Origin: Belliella aquatica
GTDB taxonomy: Bacteria; Bacteroidota; Bacteroidia; Cytophagales; Cyclobacteriaceae
Reading direction: 5' to 3'
Assembly (NCBI RefSeq): GCF_014637795.1
Contig: NZ_BMFD01000005.1
Coordinates: 334,372 to 398,371, forward strand
DNA length: 64,000 nucleotides
Under the pieces are notes generated by a model. The model was not told the origin of the DNA. It did no database searches and was given only the letters and a program-made list of their open reading frames with translations. Both the position numbers and the translations under genes were made by a program. The stretch's first letter is position 1, and each line of letters begins with the position of its first letter. Below are positions 10,526 to 20,467 of the stretch, piece by piece.

Positions 10526-12271
10526 TTAATATTGAGGAAGTGCATCATTGGCTGTTGTAGCATACAAGCCGATCAAATTGCCTGTAAATCCTCCAGCAAC
10601 ATTTGTTGAAAGGATGTCTCCAGAAACTTGACCGCCTAGATTTTTGAAGGTATTACCATCTGTAGAATAGCCAAATTCATAATTATCTCCATCAGCCTTC
10701 ACTTGGAGTGAAATAGTTTTGGAAAGATCAATTTTAGTGCTCGCCAAGATCTCCGAAGTCACCTTTCGATCTCTACCTCTGCCTTTGGCTTCTGTTCTTT
10801 GAAGAAGCAACATGTAATCATTTCCTACTTTGGTGATTCCAAAGACATAATTGAAAGCTTCACTTTGAGCGCAAACTATTCCTGCAAGGTCTTTTTCGGA
10901 TTGTGGTTGGTAATCCATCGTCATGTTGAATTCAAACTTTTTGTGCTGCTGTCTGTAGAACAAAGTCGATGTAGGCTTTACTTCTTTGATGTTGACATTG
11001 AATGGATTGATTTGCAGTCCATTTTTCGTAAACTCAATAAAATCTTCCCTTGGACCTCTCAATCCAATCCATCTGAAATCAAGATTTTCAGAATCAAATT
11101 TTTCTGTGTAAACAAAGTTTCCATTCGGAAAAAAGCCATCCTGACCTGTTTTATTCTCTATAACTCCTGCTGGCATTTTCAACTTTGGCTCCATTGGAAT
11201 TAAGCCATTTTCGAATACCGGCCATTCTCCTGACCAATCAACTGGTAGAATAAAAGTCTCTCTACCTGTATTTACCCTGTTTTTATCATTCGGTCTTATT
11301 CCTAAAAATACGCCATAATATTTATCATCAGGCCCTAGAACCAAATCCGCATGTCCTGCCCAATCGACTTTATTGTTTCTATTATTTCCGAAATAACGTT
11401 GCGTCAAGATTGGATTAGAAGGTGCTGGGATAAAAGGCCCCATCGGATTATCACTTTTGAAAATCACTTCACTGTGATTTCCACCAGTTCCGCCTTCAGC
11501 ACACATCAAATAATACATTCCATCTTTTTTGTAAAGATGTGGTGCCTCAATCCAAATTGGGTTTTTAGAAGGATCAACTCCCCCATCTACAATTATCTTA
11601 TCCGTACCTGCGACAACTTGATCATTTTCCAAATCGTACTCCCAGATTTTGATAACGCGGTGTCCATCATATCTTTCTTCGCCTCTATTTGGTGCGTCGT
11701 TGTGCACAACATAAGCTTTCCCATTATCATCAAAGAAAATTCCTGGATCAATTCCATCAAATTTCATTTTGATAGGATCACTCCATCCTTGAAATGGATC
11801 TTTGGTTTTCACTACGATATTTCCAAAATCACCAGCAAACTGAGTTGTGATCATGTAAAATGTATCGTTATATGGATTATACTTGATATCCGGAGCAAAA
11901 ACACCCATTGCAATTGCAGCATCCTGTACCTTGAGCTGAGATTTTCTATCCAAAACATGTCCAATCTGAGTCCAATTCACTAAGTCTTTGGAGTGGAAAA
12001 TCGGTACACCTGGGAACATCACAAAAGAAGAAACTACCATAAAATAATCATCCCCTTTTCTTGTAATCGCAGGATCAGGGTAGCATCCTTGAAGCAGAGG
12101 ATTGTAAAACTCCCCTTCATTGAGTGGATTGTCTATGTAAACTTGGTCTTTTCCTTCATAGACAACTTCCGAAAAAACGGGTGCATTACTTTTCTTCCGT
12201 TGGCTGAATCCTTCAGAAAAGGATAAGAAAACCATCAAAATAGCTAAAATGGTAGGTTTGAGATTTTTCAT
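10526..12271 (-). CDS. GH43 beta-xylosidase / arabinofuranosidase with C-terminal lectin-like domain
   Basis: 581 residues from ATG 12271, which gives a typical Sec signal (LAILMVFLSFSEGFSQ). ATGs at 12304 and 12322 are also in frame but place polar residues before the signal. Catalytic residues in this numbering are Asp66 (CYPDPAI), Asp175 (GIDPGIF) and Glu242 (WIEAPHL). The C-terminal ~200 residues have the concanavalin-type sandwich of two-domain GH43 enzymes, which caps the pocket and usually goes with exo-acting xylosidase or arabinofuranosidase activity. It lies 73 bases downstream of the GH30 gene's start in the same transcriptional unit. The three alternative starts are the main uncertainty. 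Confidence 0.92.
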   Translation of the reverse strand: MKNLKPTILAILMVFLSFSEGFSQRKKSNAPVFSEVVYEGKDQVYIDNPLNEGEFYNPLLQGCYPDPAITRKGDDYFMVVSSFVMFPGVPIFHSKDLVNWTQIGHVLDRKSQLKVQDAAIAMGVFAPDIKYNPYNDTFYMITTQFAGDFGNIVVKTKDPFQGWSDPIKMKFDGIDPGIFFDDNGKAYVVHNDAPNRGEERYDGHRVIKIWEYDLENDQVVAGTDKIIVDGGVDPSKNPIWIEAPHLYKKDGMYYLMCAEGGTGGNHSEVIFKSDNPMGPFIPAPSNPILTQRYFGNNRNNKVDWAGHADLVLGPDDKYYGVFLGIRPNDKNRVNTGRETFILPVDWSGEWPVFENGLIPMEPKLKMPAGVIENKTGQDGFFPNGNFVYTEKFDSENLDFRWIGLRGPREDFIEFTKNGLQINPFNVNIKEVKPTSTLFYRQQHKKFEFNMTMDYQPQSEKDLAGIVCAQSEAFNYVFGITKVGNDYMLLLQRTEAKGRGRDRKVTSEILASTKIDLSKTISLQVKADGDNYEFGYSTDGNTFKNLGGQVSGDILSTNVAGGFTGNLIGLYATTANDALPQY

Positions 12272-12344
12272 GTTACTGGTATATTTATAAGCTTTATTCT
12301 TCATTACTGTTGATTTGATCATGCTTTACTGCAGACCAGCCTGT

Positions 12345-13964
12345 TTATTCTATGACTATGGTGGTTATACTTTTCGAGGCTAATTCCAAAGTACCAACCC
12401 TATTTTCCGTAGAAATGGAAACTTCATTTTGTCTGTGATTTAAAGAAGTTACTGTAGCCTTTGCAGAGGTGTAATTTTCTGGAAGCTCAATTTCAAGAGC
12501 AGGAATACTACTTTCCTCTTTATTGATAAGGACAATTACAATTTTATTATCTCCCTTGTAAGCTGTTATATCAATCGCTCTTTGTTCTGAAATCCCAGAT
12601 GAAAATCGAGTATAACCTGGTCGAACATGTTTTGAAAACTGAGCCATCGCATCCCCTCTTCTTAGAGTCTGTTCTCGAGTAGTTCCTTGTTCGCCTTCTC
12701 CTAAAAATGAATAAAACCTTCTGATATACCACCAGATATAGGCATTCCAGTTTGAGATCATAGAAGTATGGATTGTCTGAAGCATCCCCATAGTCTCCTC
12801 CCAAATTACAGCTTCCTGACGATTCCAGTTATTGATATCCGCACCACTATTTTGGTTCATTAGGTATTCTGTCATCCAAACTTCCACTCCTTTTTGTTCG
12901 GCAAGTGGATAAGGTGCTAGCCCACTTCCATAAATATGACCTGAAACCAAATCAAGATTTGCCAAAGCTTCTGGATCATTAAGTAATTGATCGGTATAGG
13001 ACTGATTAAAATTAAAAGACTCAGATGCTGTGAACTTTGCTCCTTGGATCTTTTGAGCGTGATTTTTCACAAAGTTCAGAATCTGAGGAATAGTCCAATC
13101 ACATGATTCGTAGCTAACTTGGATATCCGGTTCATTTTGCATCGATACAATGTCAACTGCCGCACCTTCGCCTGCCATGAACTGAACAAAATCATTTAAA
13201 TACTGGGCATAAGCATCATAATTTTCCTCCAAAAGATAGCCTCCTACCAAATCATTGTTACTTTTCATACTTGCAGGAGGTGACCAAGGTGATGCAAGAA
13301 TGACCGCCCCATGCTTTTTCGCTTCTTTAACAGTATTGACTACTGCAGGCCAATCTGACCTTATAGGAGATATTCTTATTCGATAAATCGATAGCCCCAA
13401 TTCTCCAGTGCCAGTGCCATACGCCAATTGAATTTCTTTTACACTCAAAAAGTCCGTACCCCACATCATATTACCACCTCCAAATCCTGAAATTTTTTGA
13501 TGAGTAATATCTTGGTTCAAATTGATTCTTAAAGGAGTGAATTCCTGTCCTAATTGAGTTAAAATCTTCTCAAACTTCTGACCGCTCCCATCAGAAGCTT
13601 GTAAGGTCAATCTGATTTTATTACTTGAGTAGCTTTCATTGGCTTTGTAGCGAATAGCAACTCTTGTGGTTGTATTTCCAAAGTTTTCACTTCCCGCAAC
13701 GCGCGGCGTGATATCCTCAATAAAATCATCCCCTTCTAGTACTTCCTCAACTTTGATAATCCACTGGGTATACGCCCAATTGACATCGATGGTAAAAGAC
13801 CCAGTTGTTACTGGTAAGTCATTTTCCGGAAAAGTGCTCTCACTCCAACTCAGTTCAATATCTTTTTTTGCTTCACTTTCATCTTCTACACAAGCAGCCA
13901 AAAATCCCAGCATGATTGCGAAAAGAAAAAACGTTGACCATTTAATATTTTTAATTCTATTCAT
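12345..13964 (-). CDS. GH30 subfamily 8-type glucuronoxylanase, lipoprotein
   Basis: 539 residues from ATG 13964; an ATG nine codons earlier exists but adds polar residues before the signal. The lipobox ends at Cys25 (GFLAAC). Residues about 30-145 are a BACON-like beta domain. The GH30 barrel follows (SGFGGGNMMWG) with acid/base Glu278 in QNEPD and nucleophile Glu366 in MTEYL. AYIWWYIRRFY at 408-418 keeps the Tyr409, Trp412 and Arg416 that in Bacillus XynC bind the 4-O-methylglucuronic acid branch. That supports cleavage of the xylan backbone at positions set by a glucuronic acid side chain. A C-terminal beta domain completes the family layout. It shows that the target polymer carries uronic acid branches. 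Confidence 0.93.
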   Translation of the reverse strand: MNRIKNIKWSTFFLFAIMLGFLAACVEDESEAKKDIELSWSESTFPENDLPVTTGSFTIDVNWAYTQWIIKVEEVLEGDDFIEDITPRVAGSENFGNTTTRVAIRYKANESYSSNKIRLTLQASDGSGQKFEKILTQLGQEFTPLRINLNQDITHQKISGFGGGNMMWGTDFLSVKEIQLAYGTGTGELGLSIYRIRISPIRSDWPAVVNTVKEAKKHGAVILASPWSPPASMKSNNDLVGGYLLEENYDAYAQYLNDFVQFMAGEGAAVDIVSMQNEPDIQVSYESCDWTIPQILNFVKNHAQKIQGAKFTASESFNFNQSYTDQLLNDPEALANLDLVSGHIYGSGLAPYPLAEQKGVEVWMTEYLMNQNSGADINNWNRQEAVIWEETMGMLQTIHTSMISNWNAYIWWYIRRFYSFLGEGEQGTTREQTLRRGDAMAQFSKHVRPGYTRFSSGISEQRAIDITAYKGDNKIVIVLINKEESSIPALEIELPENYTSAKATVTSLNHRQNEVSISTENRVGTLELASKSITTIVIE

Positions 13965-14007
13965 AATCCGCTTGTTAAAACACCCAATCAATCCAAAATT
14001 CTCAAAA

Positions 14008-14847
14008 TCAATGATTTAATATAGAAAGCATTTTCATTCCATATCTTTTTCCAAGTTCTCTATATCCTGCAGCAGAAAAGTGCAATCCATCATCTACAGC
14101 TTCACAATCTTCTGAAGAAATGACATACGCTTGAGGAATTACTGTGGGTAATGTTTGAATGATTGGATTCATGCTTGCACACTTTCCTCCTTCATCCTCA
14201 CTGACCATTTCGCCAGCAAGGAGTGGCAATGCATTCGCTTCCATACCCAAATCAGAAAGAATCGTATCATAGACTCCTTTGACTTTTATTGGCCAAGTCT
14301 GATCACCTGTGTTTGATTCTCCTTGGTGTAGAAGAATTCCTTTGATCACCCCATCTTTTTGGGCAATTTTTGCTAATTCGATCAATCTGCCGTAAGGGTC
14401 TCCATCATATTTTTTTACTGTATTTTGAAGCCAGTCCGGTGAAGAAGCCACGTATGATTGGTGATTCCCTTTGTCAAAAAGCTCTATTTTCGTCCCACCA
14501 ACAGATACATTGATTATCCCTACTTTGATATTTTCTGGTAAACGTTCCGTAAGCGTTCTTCCGAAATAGTCCGCTGGACTCAATCCTGTATCACATCTTG
14601 TAATTGGAGCGACAGCAGGATACCACTGCCCTTTTACTCTGCCAAGATTTTCACAATCCACAGCTTGCAAGACCTTGAATCGTTCATCTTCGACAGTATC
14701 TTGCTCCTCAAACTTTGCAAAACCTTCCATATTGGACTGTCCGAAACTTAGGAAAATGTAGAAGTTTTCATCTTGTGCAAACGTATTAATCCCAAAATTC
14801 ATGATGAAGAAAGTGATTGCTAAAGCTTTAATTTGGTATAGTTTCAT
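14008..14847 (-). CDS. CE6-type SGNH acetyl-xylan esterase
   Basis: 279 residues from ATG 14847 with a Sec signal (cleavage near TFAQ). SFGQSNMEG at 34-42 is the block I motif with Ser38 as nucleophile, and AVDDGLHFSAAGY near 250-262 supplies the catalytic Asp and His256. HQGESN in the middle is also conserved. This is the single-domain architecture of carbohydrate esterase family 6, which takes acetyl groups off xylan so that xylanases can reach the chain. It follows the GH95 gene by 15 bases and precedes GH30, so it is likely co-transcribed with both. The related sialate-esterase group cannot be excluded by motif alone, but the context favours xylan. Confidence 0.88.
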   Translation of the reverse strand: MKLYQIKALAITFFIMNFGINTFAQDENFYIFLSFGQSNMEGFAKFEEQDTVEDERFKVLQAVDCENLGRVKGQWYPAVAPITRCDTGLSPADYFGRTLTERLPENIKVGIINVSVGGTKIELFDKGNHQSYVASSPDWLQNTVKKYDGDPYGRLIELAKIAQKDGVIKGILLHQGESNTGDQTWPIKVKGVYDTILSDLGMEANALPLLAGEMVSEDEGGKCASMNPIIQTLPTVIPQAYVISSEDCEAVDDGLHFSAAGYRELGKRYGMKMLSILNH

Positions 14848-14862
14848 AGTGATTTATTTTGG

Positions 14863-17334
14863 CTACTTTTTTAAAGAAATGACATATTCCTTTCCTTTGA
14901 CTGTTTGGAGATCGTACTCGTAGATTGGCTTCAAGTTGATGGTCCCAAGCTTACTTTGATCTTTGATCACAACAGTTTTGATTTCAGGAGTTTGATAAAA
15001 TGGATTTGAATTGAGGTCCTCAGCAGTTGAGAGTCCCTTTCCTTCCAAGGGATAATAAGATCTGATTCTGCAAACACCTCCTAAATTTGATAGAATAGCT
15101 ACTTTTTCCGGCTTAGCATTTTCCCAGCTAACCGAAATTTCAAATCCACCTCTTGCGCGAAGTCCACTTACAGATCCATTTTCCCAAGCATCCGGGAGTG
15201 CTGGCAAAATATGTATTGCACCATCATGACTTTGGACTAACATTTCTGCGATGCCAGCAGCACATCCAAAATTTCCATCAATCTGAAATGGAGGATGCGA
15301 GTCAAATAGATTGGGGTATGTTCCGCCCTTTTGTTTTCCATCAGGCAGGATTGCAGGACTCAGTTGATCCTTGATTAATTTATATGCATGATTCCCATCT
15401 AAAAATCTTGCCCAAAGATTGACTTTCCAACCCATTGACCATCCTGTAGATTCATCTCCTCTAGCGAGCAAGGAAGTTTTTGCTGCCCCAAAGAGGTCCG
15501 GAGTTCTGTAGGGAGAAATTTGGTTAGAAGGATACAAACCGTATAAATGGGAAACATGACGGTGATTGTCTTGTGGATTATCCCAATCTTCCATCCATTC
15601 TTGAAGCTGTCCCCATTTTCCAATTTGCATTGGAGGAAGCAAGGATAGTTTTTCTTTCATTTCATTGATCAAATCATCCTCATCTCCTAAAATTTCTGCT
15701 GCTCTGATCGTCTTTGTGAAAAGATCAAAAACCAATTGATTGTCCATCGTATTTCCAGCTGCAACAGCTGAATTATGGAACTGATAGGGAATATTTTCGG
15801 GTGAAACAGAGGGAGAAACAACCCAAAAACCTGTTTGAGGATCTTTTACCAAAAAATCTAAAAAGAAGGTGGCTGCTTCTTTAGCAACAGGATATACTGA
15901 TTCCAAATATGTCTCATCTCCGGAAAAGTCATATTTATCAAACAAATGTTGAGAAACCCAAGCCCCTCCCAAAGGCCACATACCAGCTGCTGCAAAATCA
16001 ATCGGTCCTGTCACCCTCCACAAATCTGTATTGTGGTGTAAAACCCAACCTCGAGCGCCGTACATATTTCGGGCAGTTTGCTTACCTGATTCTGACAGGT
16101 CTTTTACCATTTGAATGAAAGGCTCGTGCAACTCGGATAGATTGGTGATCTCAGCAGGCCAATAGTTCATTTCCGCATTGATATTGACGGTATATTTACT
16201 GTCCCAGGCGGGGTTTAATTGATGATTCCAGATTCCTTGAAGGTTTGCAGGCTGACCACCAGGTCTCGAAGCTGCAATCAATAAATACCTCCCAAACTGG
16301 AAATATAAAGCTGCCAGTTGAGGATCATTTCCATCAGCAAATTGTACGATTCTTTTATCTGTAGGCAAATTGACCGCTTCAGTTTTTCCCAAATCCAAAT
16401 GAACTCGATCGAATAAATTGCGATAATCAGCTACATGATCTCCATAAATTCTTTCAAAATCCTTTGTGATTGCTTTTTCTAAAAATGAAGATGCTCTTTG
16501 AGATTCGTTAGCAGTGATATCTTTATAGTTGACAAAATTCGTGGCTATAGAAATATAAATTGTGACTTCGTCTGCCTCAGTAATATGAATCTCGTTATTT
16601 TCTGATTTGACACTTCCATTCTTATTGACAAACTTCACATTTGCCTCAAATTTGACTGCACCTTTGATCCCTTCATGATCACTTGAGATTCCTGACATAA
16701 CCAATTGATCCTCCCCTGTTGTTGTGACTTCAAAAGGTCCGGGTCGATCCATTGATGCGGAGAAACTGATAGATTTAGATTGATCAGCTGTGATTTTTGC
16801 GACAATAACTTGATCAGGAAAAGAAGAAATTATCTTGGTTGAAAATTTTACTCCGGATTTTTTGTATCGATTGCTAACAACAGCATGCTCCAAATCCAGC
16901 TCTCTGTAGTAATCCTCGACCTCACTTTCATCCTCATATTTCAATTTGAGATTTCCTATCGTCTGATAAGGCATCCCATGTGGTCCACCAAAAAAATTCT
17001 GATCTATTTTGTTTTGTGCTTGCACATATTCACCATCAAAAATCAACTTTCTAACTTCATCAAGCGCTTTTAATGCATTTGGATTGTCATTTCTGTAAGG
17101 TTGGCCGGCATAAAAAGTGTTTTCATTCAATTGGATAACCTCTTCATTCGGATTTCCAAAAACCATTGCTCCCAAGCGACCATTCCCAATTGGCAAAGCC
17201 TCCACCCACTGTCCTGCTGGTTTGTCATACCATAACTTCATATCGGGATCGATCTCCACTTTCTTGTCTTGACAAGAAAAAAGAGGAAATATAAAAAACC
17301 CCATAAATAGACATTGTCGGAGAAATTTCTTCAT
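14863..17334 (-). CDS. GH95 alpha-L-fucosidase / alpha-L-galactosidase
   Basis: 823 residues from ATG 17334 with a lipobox-like FPLFSC signal. A longer frame starts at a TTG and is not needed. GH95 residues are all present: NINAEMNYW with Asn384 and Asn386 that assist the base, acid Glu513 in SPSVSPEN, and base Asp686 in QIDGNFG. The enzyme is an inverting glycosidase with an N-terminal beta-sandwich, (alpha/alpha)6 barrel and C-terminal beta domain. Classical members cut alpha-1,2-L-fucose; members from complex-xylan loci can cut alpha-L-galactose instead. L-galactose occurs on cereal glucuronoarabinoxylan, so in this cluster that activity seems more likely. That is inference. Confidence 0.92.
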   Translation of the reverse strand: MKKFLRQCLFMGFFIFPLFSCQDKKVEIDPDMKLWYDKPAGQWVEALPIGNGRLGAMVFGNPNEEVIQLNENTFYAGQPYRNDNPNALKALDEVRKLIFDGEYVQAQNKIDQNFFGGPHGMPYQTIGNLKLKYEDESEVEDYYRELDLEHAVVSNRYKKSGVKFSTKIISSFPDQVIVAKITADQSKSISFSASMDRPGPFEVTTTGEDQLVMSGISSDHEGIKGAVKFEANVKFVNKNGSVKSENNEIHITEADEVTIYISIATNFVNYKDITANESQRASSFLEKAITKDFERIYGDHVADYRNLFDRVHLDLGKTEAVNLPTDKRIVQFADGNDPQLAALYFQFGRYLLIAASRPGGQPANLQGIWNHQLNPAWDSKYTVNINAEMNYWPAEITNLSELHEPFIQMVKDLSESGKQTARNMYGARGWVLHHNTDLWRVTGPIDFAAAGMWPLGGAWVSQHLFDKYDFSGDETYLESVYPVAKEAATFFLDFLVKDPQTGFWVVSPSVSPENIPYQFHNSAVAAGNTMDNQLVFDLFTKTIRAAEILGDEDDLINEMKEKLSLLPPMQIGKWGQLQEWMEDWDNPQDNHRHVSHLYGLYPSNQISPYRTPDLFGAAKTSLLARGDESTGWSMGWKVNLWARFLDGNHAYKLIKDQLSPAILPDGKQKGGTYPNLFDSHPPFQIDGNFGCAAGIAEMLVQSHDGAIHILPALPDAWENGSVSGLRARGGFEISVSWENAKPEKVAILSNLGGVCRIRSYYPLEGKGLSTAEDLNSNPFYQTPEIKTVVIKDQSKLGTINLKPIYEYDLQTVKGKEYVISLKK

Positions 17335-17397
17335 CCGACTAGCTGATTGTCTATGTATATTTTTGGTAATCAATTTGATTTGCTATTTAAGAATGAT

Positions 17398-18804
17398 TTA
17401 CATTTTCTTGAAAGAAATCCAGTCCACCTCCACATTGCCAGTTCCATTGAAAACAAGGACCAAATCATGAATACCTGAAATTTCTGACTCGATCATAGCC
17501 TCATGCTCTGCCCATTCCTGTGCTTCACTGACATCAATCGTCGTAACTAACCTACCATTCCCACTTCCCAGTCGGAATTCAAGATGGCCTTTTGCATCTT
17601 TTGCCTTGATTTTAGCCTGTAGTTTATTGGGTTTACCGTCTCCAAAATCAACTTGATTGTATTTTACCCAGGAGCCTTTTTTATCAAATACAGACTTCCA
17701 GCCCATAAATGGATTAGTTTCATCTATAAATTCAAAATCATAACCTTCATCACTTTTGGCACTGTATCGATCCAATTTAATCCTGCTATTTGCTGCCGTC
17801 AGACCGATTCCTCTCAGCGATGGAGTAATTTTTTTAATCAATCCATTTTCATCAAAGAACAGACTATCTGCCATCACAGACCGATTTTTATCAAAATCGG
17901 GTGAATATTCATTGTGATGATAAAAGAAGTACCATTGATTTTGGAAATTGACCACCGATTGGTGATTCGTCCAGCAGTCTGTCGGAGACTCGTCCATAAT
18001 TACCCCTTGAAAAGTAAACGGTCCTAGAGGATTGTCTGCTGTGGCATATTCTATTCTTTCAGTATTGTTGGCCACATGGGGATACGTCATGTAGTAAATC
18101 CCATTTCGCTCAAAAACAAAAGGCCCTTCTTTCAATCCTTCATCAGGAAACTGTGATAAAACGATCGGATCAGATTCTAACTCTTTCATGTTTGAGCTTA
18201 GCTTAGCCCCGTAAAAATGATGCTGAGACCAATATAAATAAGCTTGCCCATCATGATCGATAAAGACATTGGGATCAATACCATCAACTTTTGCGATAGG
18301 GTGCTCCTCAGGAACATAAGGTCCATCAGGACTATCTGCGATGGCGACACCTATTTTGAAACTTGATCCATTTATTTCTGGATTGTGACCTTCCAAGTGA
18401 TGCCCTTTTGCCTTGCTTGGAAAATAGAAATAGTATTTCCCATCCTTTTCTATTCCATCGGGAGCCCACATGCTAAAAGATTCCGAATCCGCCCAAGGAA
18501 CTTGATATTGACTCAATATCATCCCATGATCTTCCCAATCAGTGAGATTTGAGGAAGAAAATACATGGTAATCTTCCATACAAAACCAATTTGGTCTGCC
18601 TTGAGTAGAATCACATTTGATGTCATGCGATGCGAAAATAAAAATTTTATCTCCTATTACTCTTGCTGTTGGATCTGCTGTAAATTGATCTCTGATCAGA
18701 GGATTTTGTCCAAAACTGGTTTGGAAAATAAACAGGAATAATAAGCTCAATATAAGGTGAGATGTGAGTAAAGGCTTTGTTTTATAAGTGTGTCTTTTCA
18801 TCAT
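17398..18804 (-). CDS. GH43 glycosidase with C-terminal CBM6
   Basis: 468 residues from ATG 18804 (a second ATG is the next codon). Sec signal with cleavage near SFGQ. Catalytic triad: Asp44 (ADPTARV), Asp177 (GIDPNVF) and Glu226 (LKEGPF). The C-terminal ~120 residues form a CBM6-like domain (KLDRYSA start, VEVDWISF end). The layout parallels the GH43-CBM6 at 4923, but the inserted loops differ and the loop after the first blade has two Cys. Only 3 bases separate its start from the stop of the upstream GH43 gene, so the pair is co-translated. It probably removes arabinose or xylose from arabinoxylan oligosaccharides; the linkage is unknown. Confidence 0.92.
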   Translation of the reverse strand: MMKRHTYKTKPLLTSHLILSLLFLFIFQTSFGQNPLIRDQFTADPTARVIGDKIFIFASHDIKCDSTQGRPNWFCMEDYHVFSSSNLTDWEDHGMILSQYQVPWADSESFSMWAPDGIEKDGKYYFYFPSKAKGHHLEGHNPEINGSSFKIGVAIADSPDGPYVPEEHPIAKVDGIDPNVFIDHDGQAYLYWSQHHFYGAKLSSNMKELESDPIVLSQFPDEGLKEGPFVFERNGIYYMTYPHVANNTERIEYATADNPLGPFTFQGVIMDESPTDCWTNHQSVVNFQNQWYFFYHHNEYSPDFDKNRSVMADSLFFDENGLIKKITPSLRGIGLTAANSRIKLDRYSAKSDEGYDFEFIDETNPFMGWKSVFDKKGSWVKYNQVDFGDGKPNKLQAKIKAKDAKGHLEFRLGSGNGRLVTTIDVSEAQEWAEHEAMIESEISGIHDLVLVFNGTGNVEVDWISFKKM

Positions 18805-18807
18805 CAA

Positions 18808-20370
18808 TTAGAATTTTATTTGATCATCAATTTTGAAAAAGTCGAAATCAACATGTCCTCCAGGTTGTGCAGTGGCGTAGTAAAAAAGACCGAATCTGTA
18901 GCCCATAAAATGCGGCAGTGTATATTTCATTTGTAAGATGTCACCAAGCTGCTCCCAGTTTTTTCCTTTATCTAAACTGTAGTAGAATTTAGCTTCATCT
19001 TTTCTCTCTTTGAAGTCACAAACTGCCCTAAGTAAAATTGAATTTCCAGTAAATGATATAGACTCAATTTCCTTTTCAACTGTGTCTTCAGCACGACTCA
19101 TGACAAGTTCTTTCTTTCCGTCATTTACCCGAACTCCAATCATTCCATAATCTTTCTGAAGTAAGGTTAGCCCAGCAAAATCGCCATCTTTCATTCCAGA
19201 TAAATCAAGTTTGATCGTCCCCATACTTTCAGGACCAAAAGTCCTTTGGGTAAGCATATTCCTAGCTTGAAGAATATCATGATCAATTCTATCCGTTTTT
19301 AGCCGCAGAAAACCCTTTTTTCTATCAATAGACCAAAGTTCAGCAACTGGGTTGTGATTCCACTGCCATACTAATGGAAGGTCAGGTTCTCCTTTTTTTC
19401 TCTTAAAATCATCAGATACTACGATTCCTGGCATCAGACCATTACTCGCAGGTAAATCAAGTTCCATCGGGACTTTTTCATCTACGCCCAAGACAGGCCA
19501 ATCATTTTCCCAAGTCACAGGAACCAAGTAAGGTATTCTTCCTACAGCGCCATTATCTCTAAAAAGATATGCAAACCAATTTCCATCAGGAGTATCAATC
19601 AAGCCACCTTGCGCAACGCCCTTGTCTTGAAGTGCAACTCTTCCTTCGTAAGGACCAATGATATTATCAGCTTTGTGAATGATCACTGTCCGCATACCTC
19701 CTCTCGGCCAAGCAATATTGAAGATGTAATATTTGTCATTTACTTTGAAAAGTTGAGCACCTTCGGCAGGAAGTCCAACATTGCTCCCAGCTGGTTCTGT
19801 AGCATTTTGAATCAAAACTTTCTCTGAGTTTGGTTTGATTCCAGATAAGTCACTTTCCAATTCGACCATCTTCATCGTCCCAGCTCCCCAAATCATGAAG
19901 ATTTTATCACCTTCAAAGAATAAGGTATGATCATGCATAGAAGGTCTGAACTCAATGGATTTCCAAGGACCATTTTCAATATCATTTGTAGAAAAAATGT
20001 AGGTTTTACCAGTATTTCCAGAAAATGTACTTACATAATATGTTCCATCATGGAATCTAAGGCTACTTGCCCAAGAGCCTTTGCCATACATTTGTTTGTC
20101 ATTTTCCAAGATCAAGTCATCTGAATCACCCAAAGTTTCATAAGCATAACTTAAAATTTCCCAATTCACCAAATCTTTGGATTTCATGATGGGAACACCT
20201 GGATTCATATGCATCGTAGTGCTACTCATGTAGTAGGTATCCCCTACTCTAATCATAGATAAATCTGGTACATCAGCATGAATTATCGGATTGATAGCTT
20301 TTTGCCCATAGGTATTTTGGGTAAAAAAGCAATTCAAAAAAATCAATATCAAAAGAGAAAATCGTAGCAT
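18808..20370 (-). CDS. GH43 arabinofuranosidase / xylosidase with lectin-like C-terminal domain
   Basis: 520 residues from ATG 20370; Sec signal with cleavage near TYGQ. The triad is Asp36 (VPDLSMI), Asp147 (MHDHTLF) and Glu203 (PAEGAQ), matching the GH43 group that carries a ~200-residue concanavalin-like domain at the C-terminus (here about 320-515). It is the first enzyme gene after the intact GH10 at 20468, with a 97-base gap holding a CACGTG hairpin. Members of this group release arabinose or xylose from the ends of xylo-oligosaccharides, most often in the periplasm. Confidence 0.92.
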   Translation of the reverse strand: MLRFSLLILIFLNCFFTQNTYGQKAINPIIHADVPDLSMIRVGDTYYMSSTTMHMNPGVPIMKSKDLVNWEILSYAYETLGDSDDLILENDKQMYGKGSWASSLRFHDGTYYVSTFSGNTGKTYIFSTNDIENGPWKSIEFRPSMHDHTLFFEGDKIFMIWGAGTMKMVELESDLSGIKPNSEKVLIQNATEPAGSNVGLPAEGAQLFKVNDKYYIFNIAWPRGGMRTVIIHKADNIIGPYEGRVALQDKGVAQGGLIDTPDGNWFAYLFRDNGAVGRIPYLVPVTWENDWPVLGVDEKVPMELDLPASNGLMPGIVVSDDFKRKKGEPDLPLVWQWNHNPVAELWSIDRKKGFLRLKTDRIDHDILQARNMLTQRTFGPESMGTIKLDLSGMKDGDFAGLTLLQKDYGMIGVRVNDGKKELVMSRAEDTVEKEIESISFTGNSILLRAVCDFKERKDEAKFYYSLDKGKNWEQLGDILQMKYTLPHFMGYRFGLFYYATAQPGGHVDFDFFKIDDQIKF

Positions 20371-20394
20371 GCAATCAATAATTAGGGTGGTAGA

Positions 20395-20424
20395 TAAGCC
20401 ACGTGCATTGAATCACGTGACTTA
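20395..20424 (-). other. Intercistronic CACGTG hairpin
   Basis: TAAGCCACGTG (20395-20405) and CACGTGACTTA (20414-20424) form an 11-base stem with one G-T pair and an 8-base loop. It lies between the GH10 gene and the GH43 gene downstream of it. No T run follows, so a processing or stabilising hairpin, or a protein site built on the two CACGTG palindromes, is more likely than a terminator. Confidence 0.4.
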
Positions 20425-20467
20425 CCGTAAAGCAATAGTTACTAGTTGGTTTTGACTTTGCGCAGAC

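Noticed and set aside
11351..11983. 210-residue open frame on the plus strand
   Set aside because: It lies wholly antisense to the GH43 gene at 10526-12271; rich in Ile, Ser and Cys with no domain, so it is a shadow.
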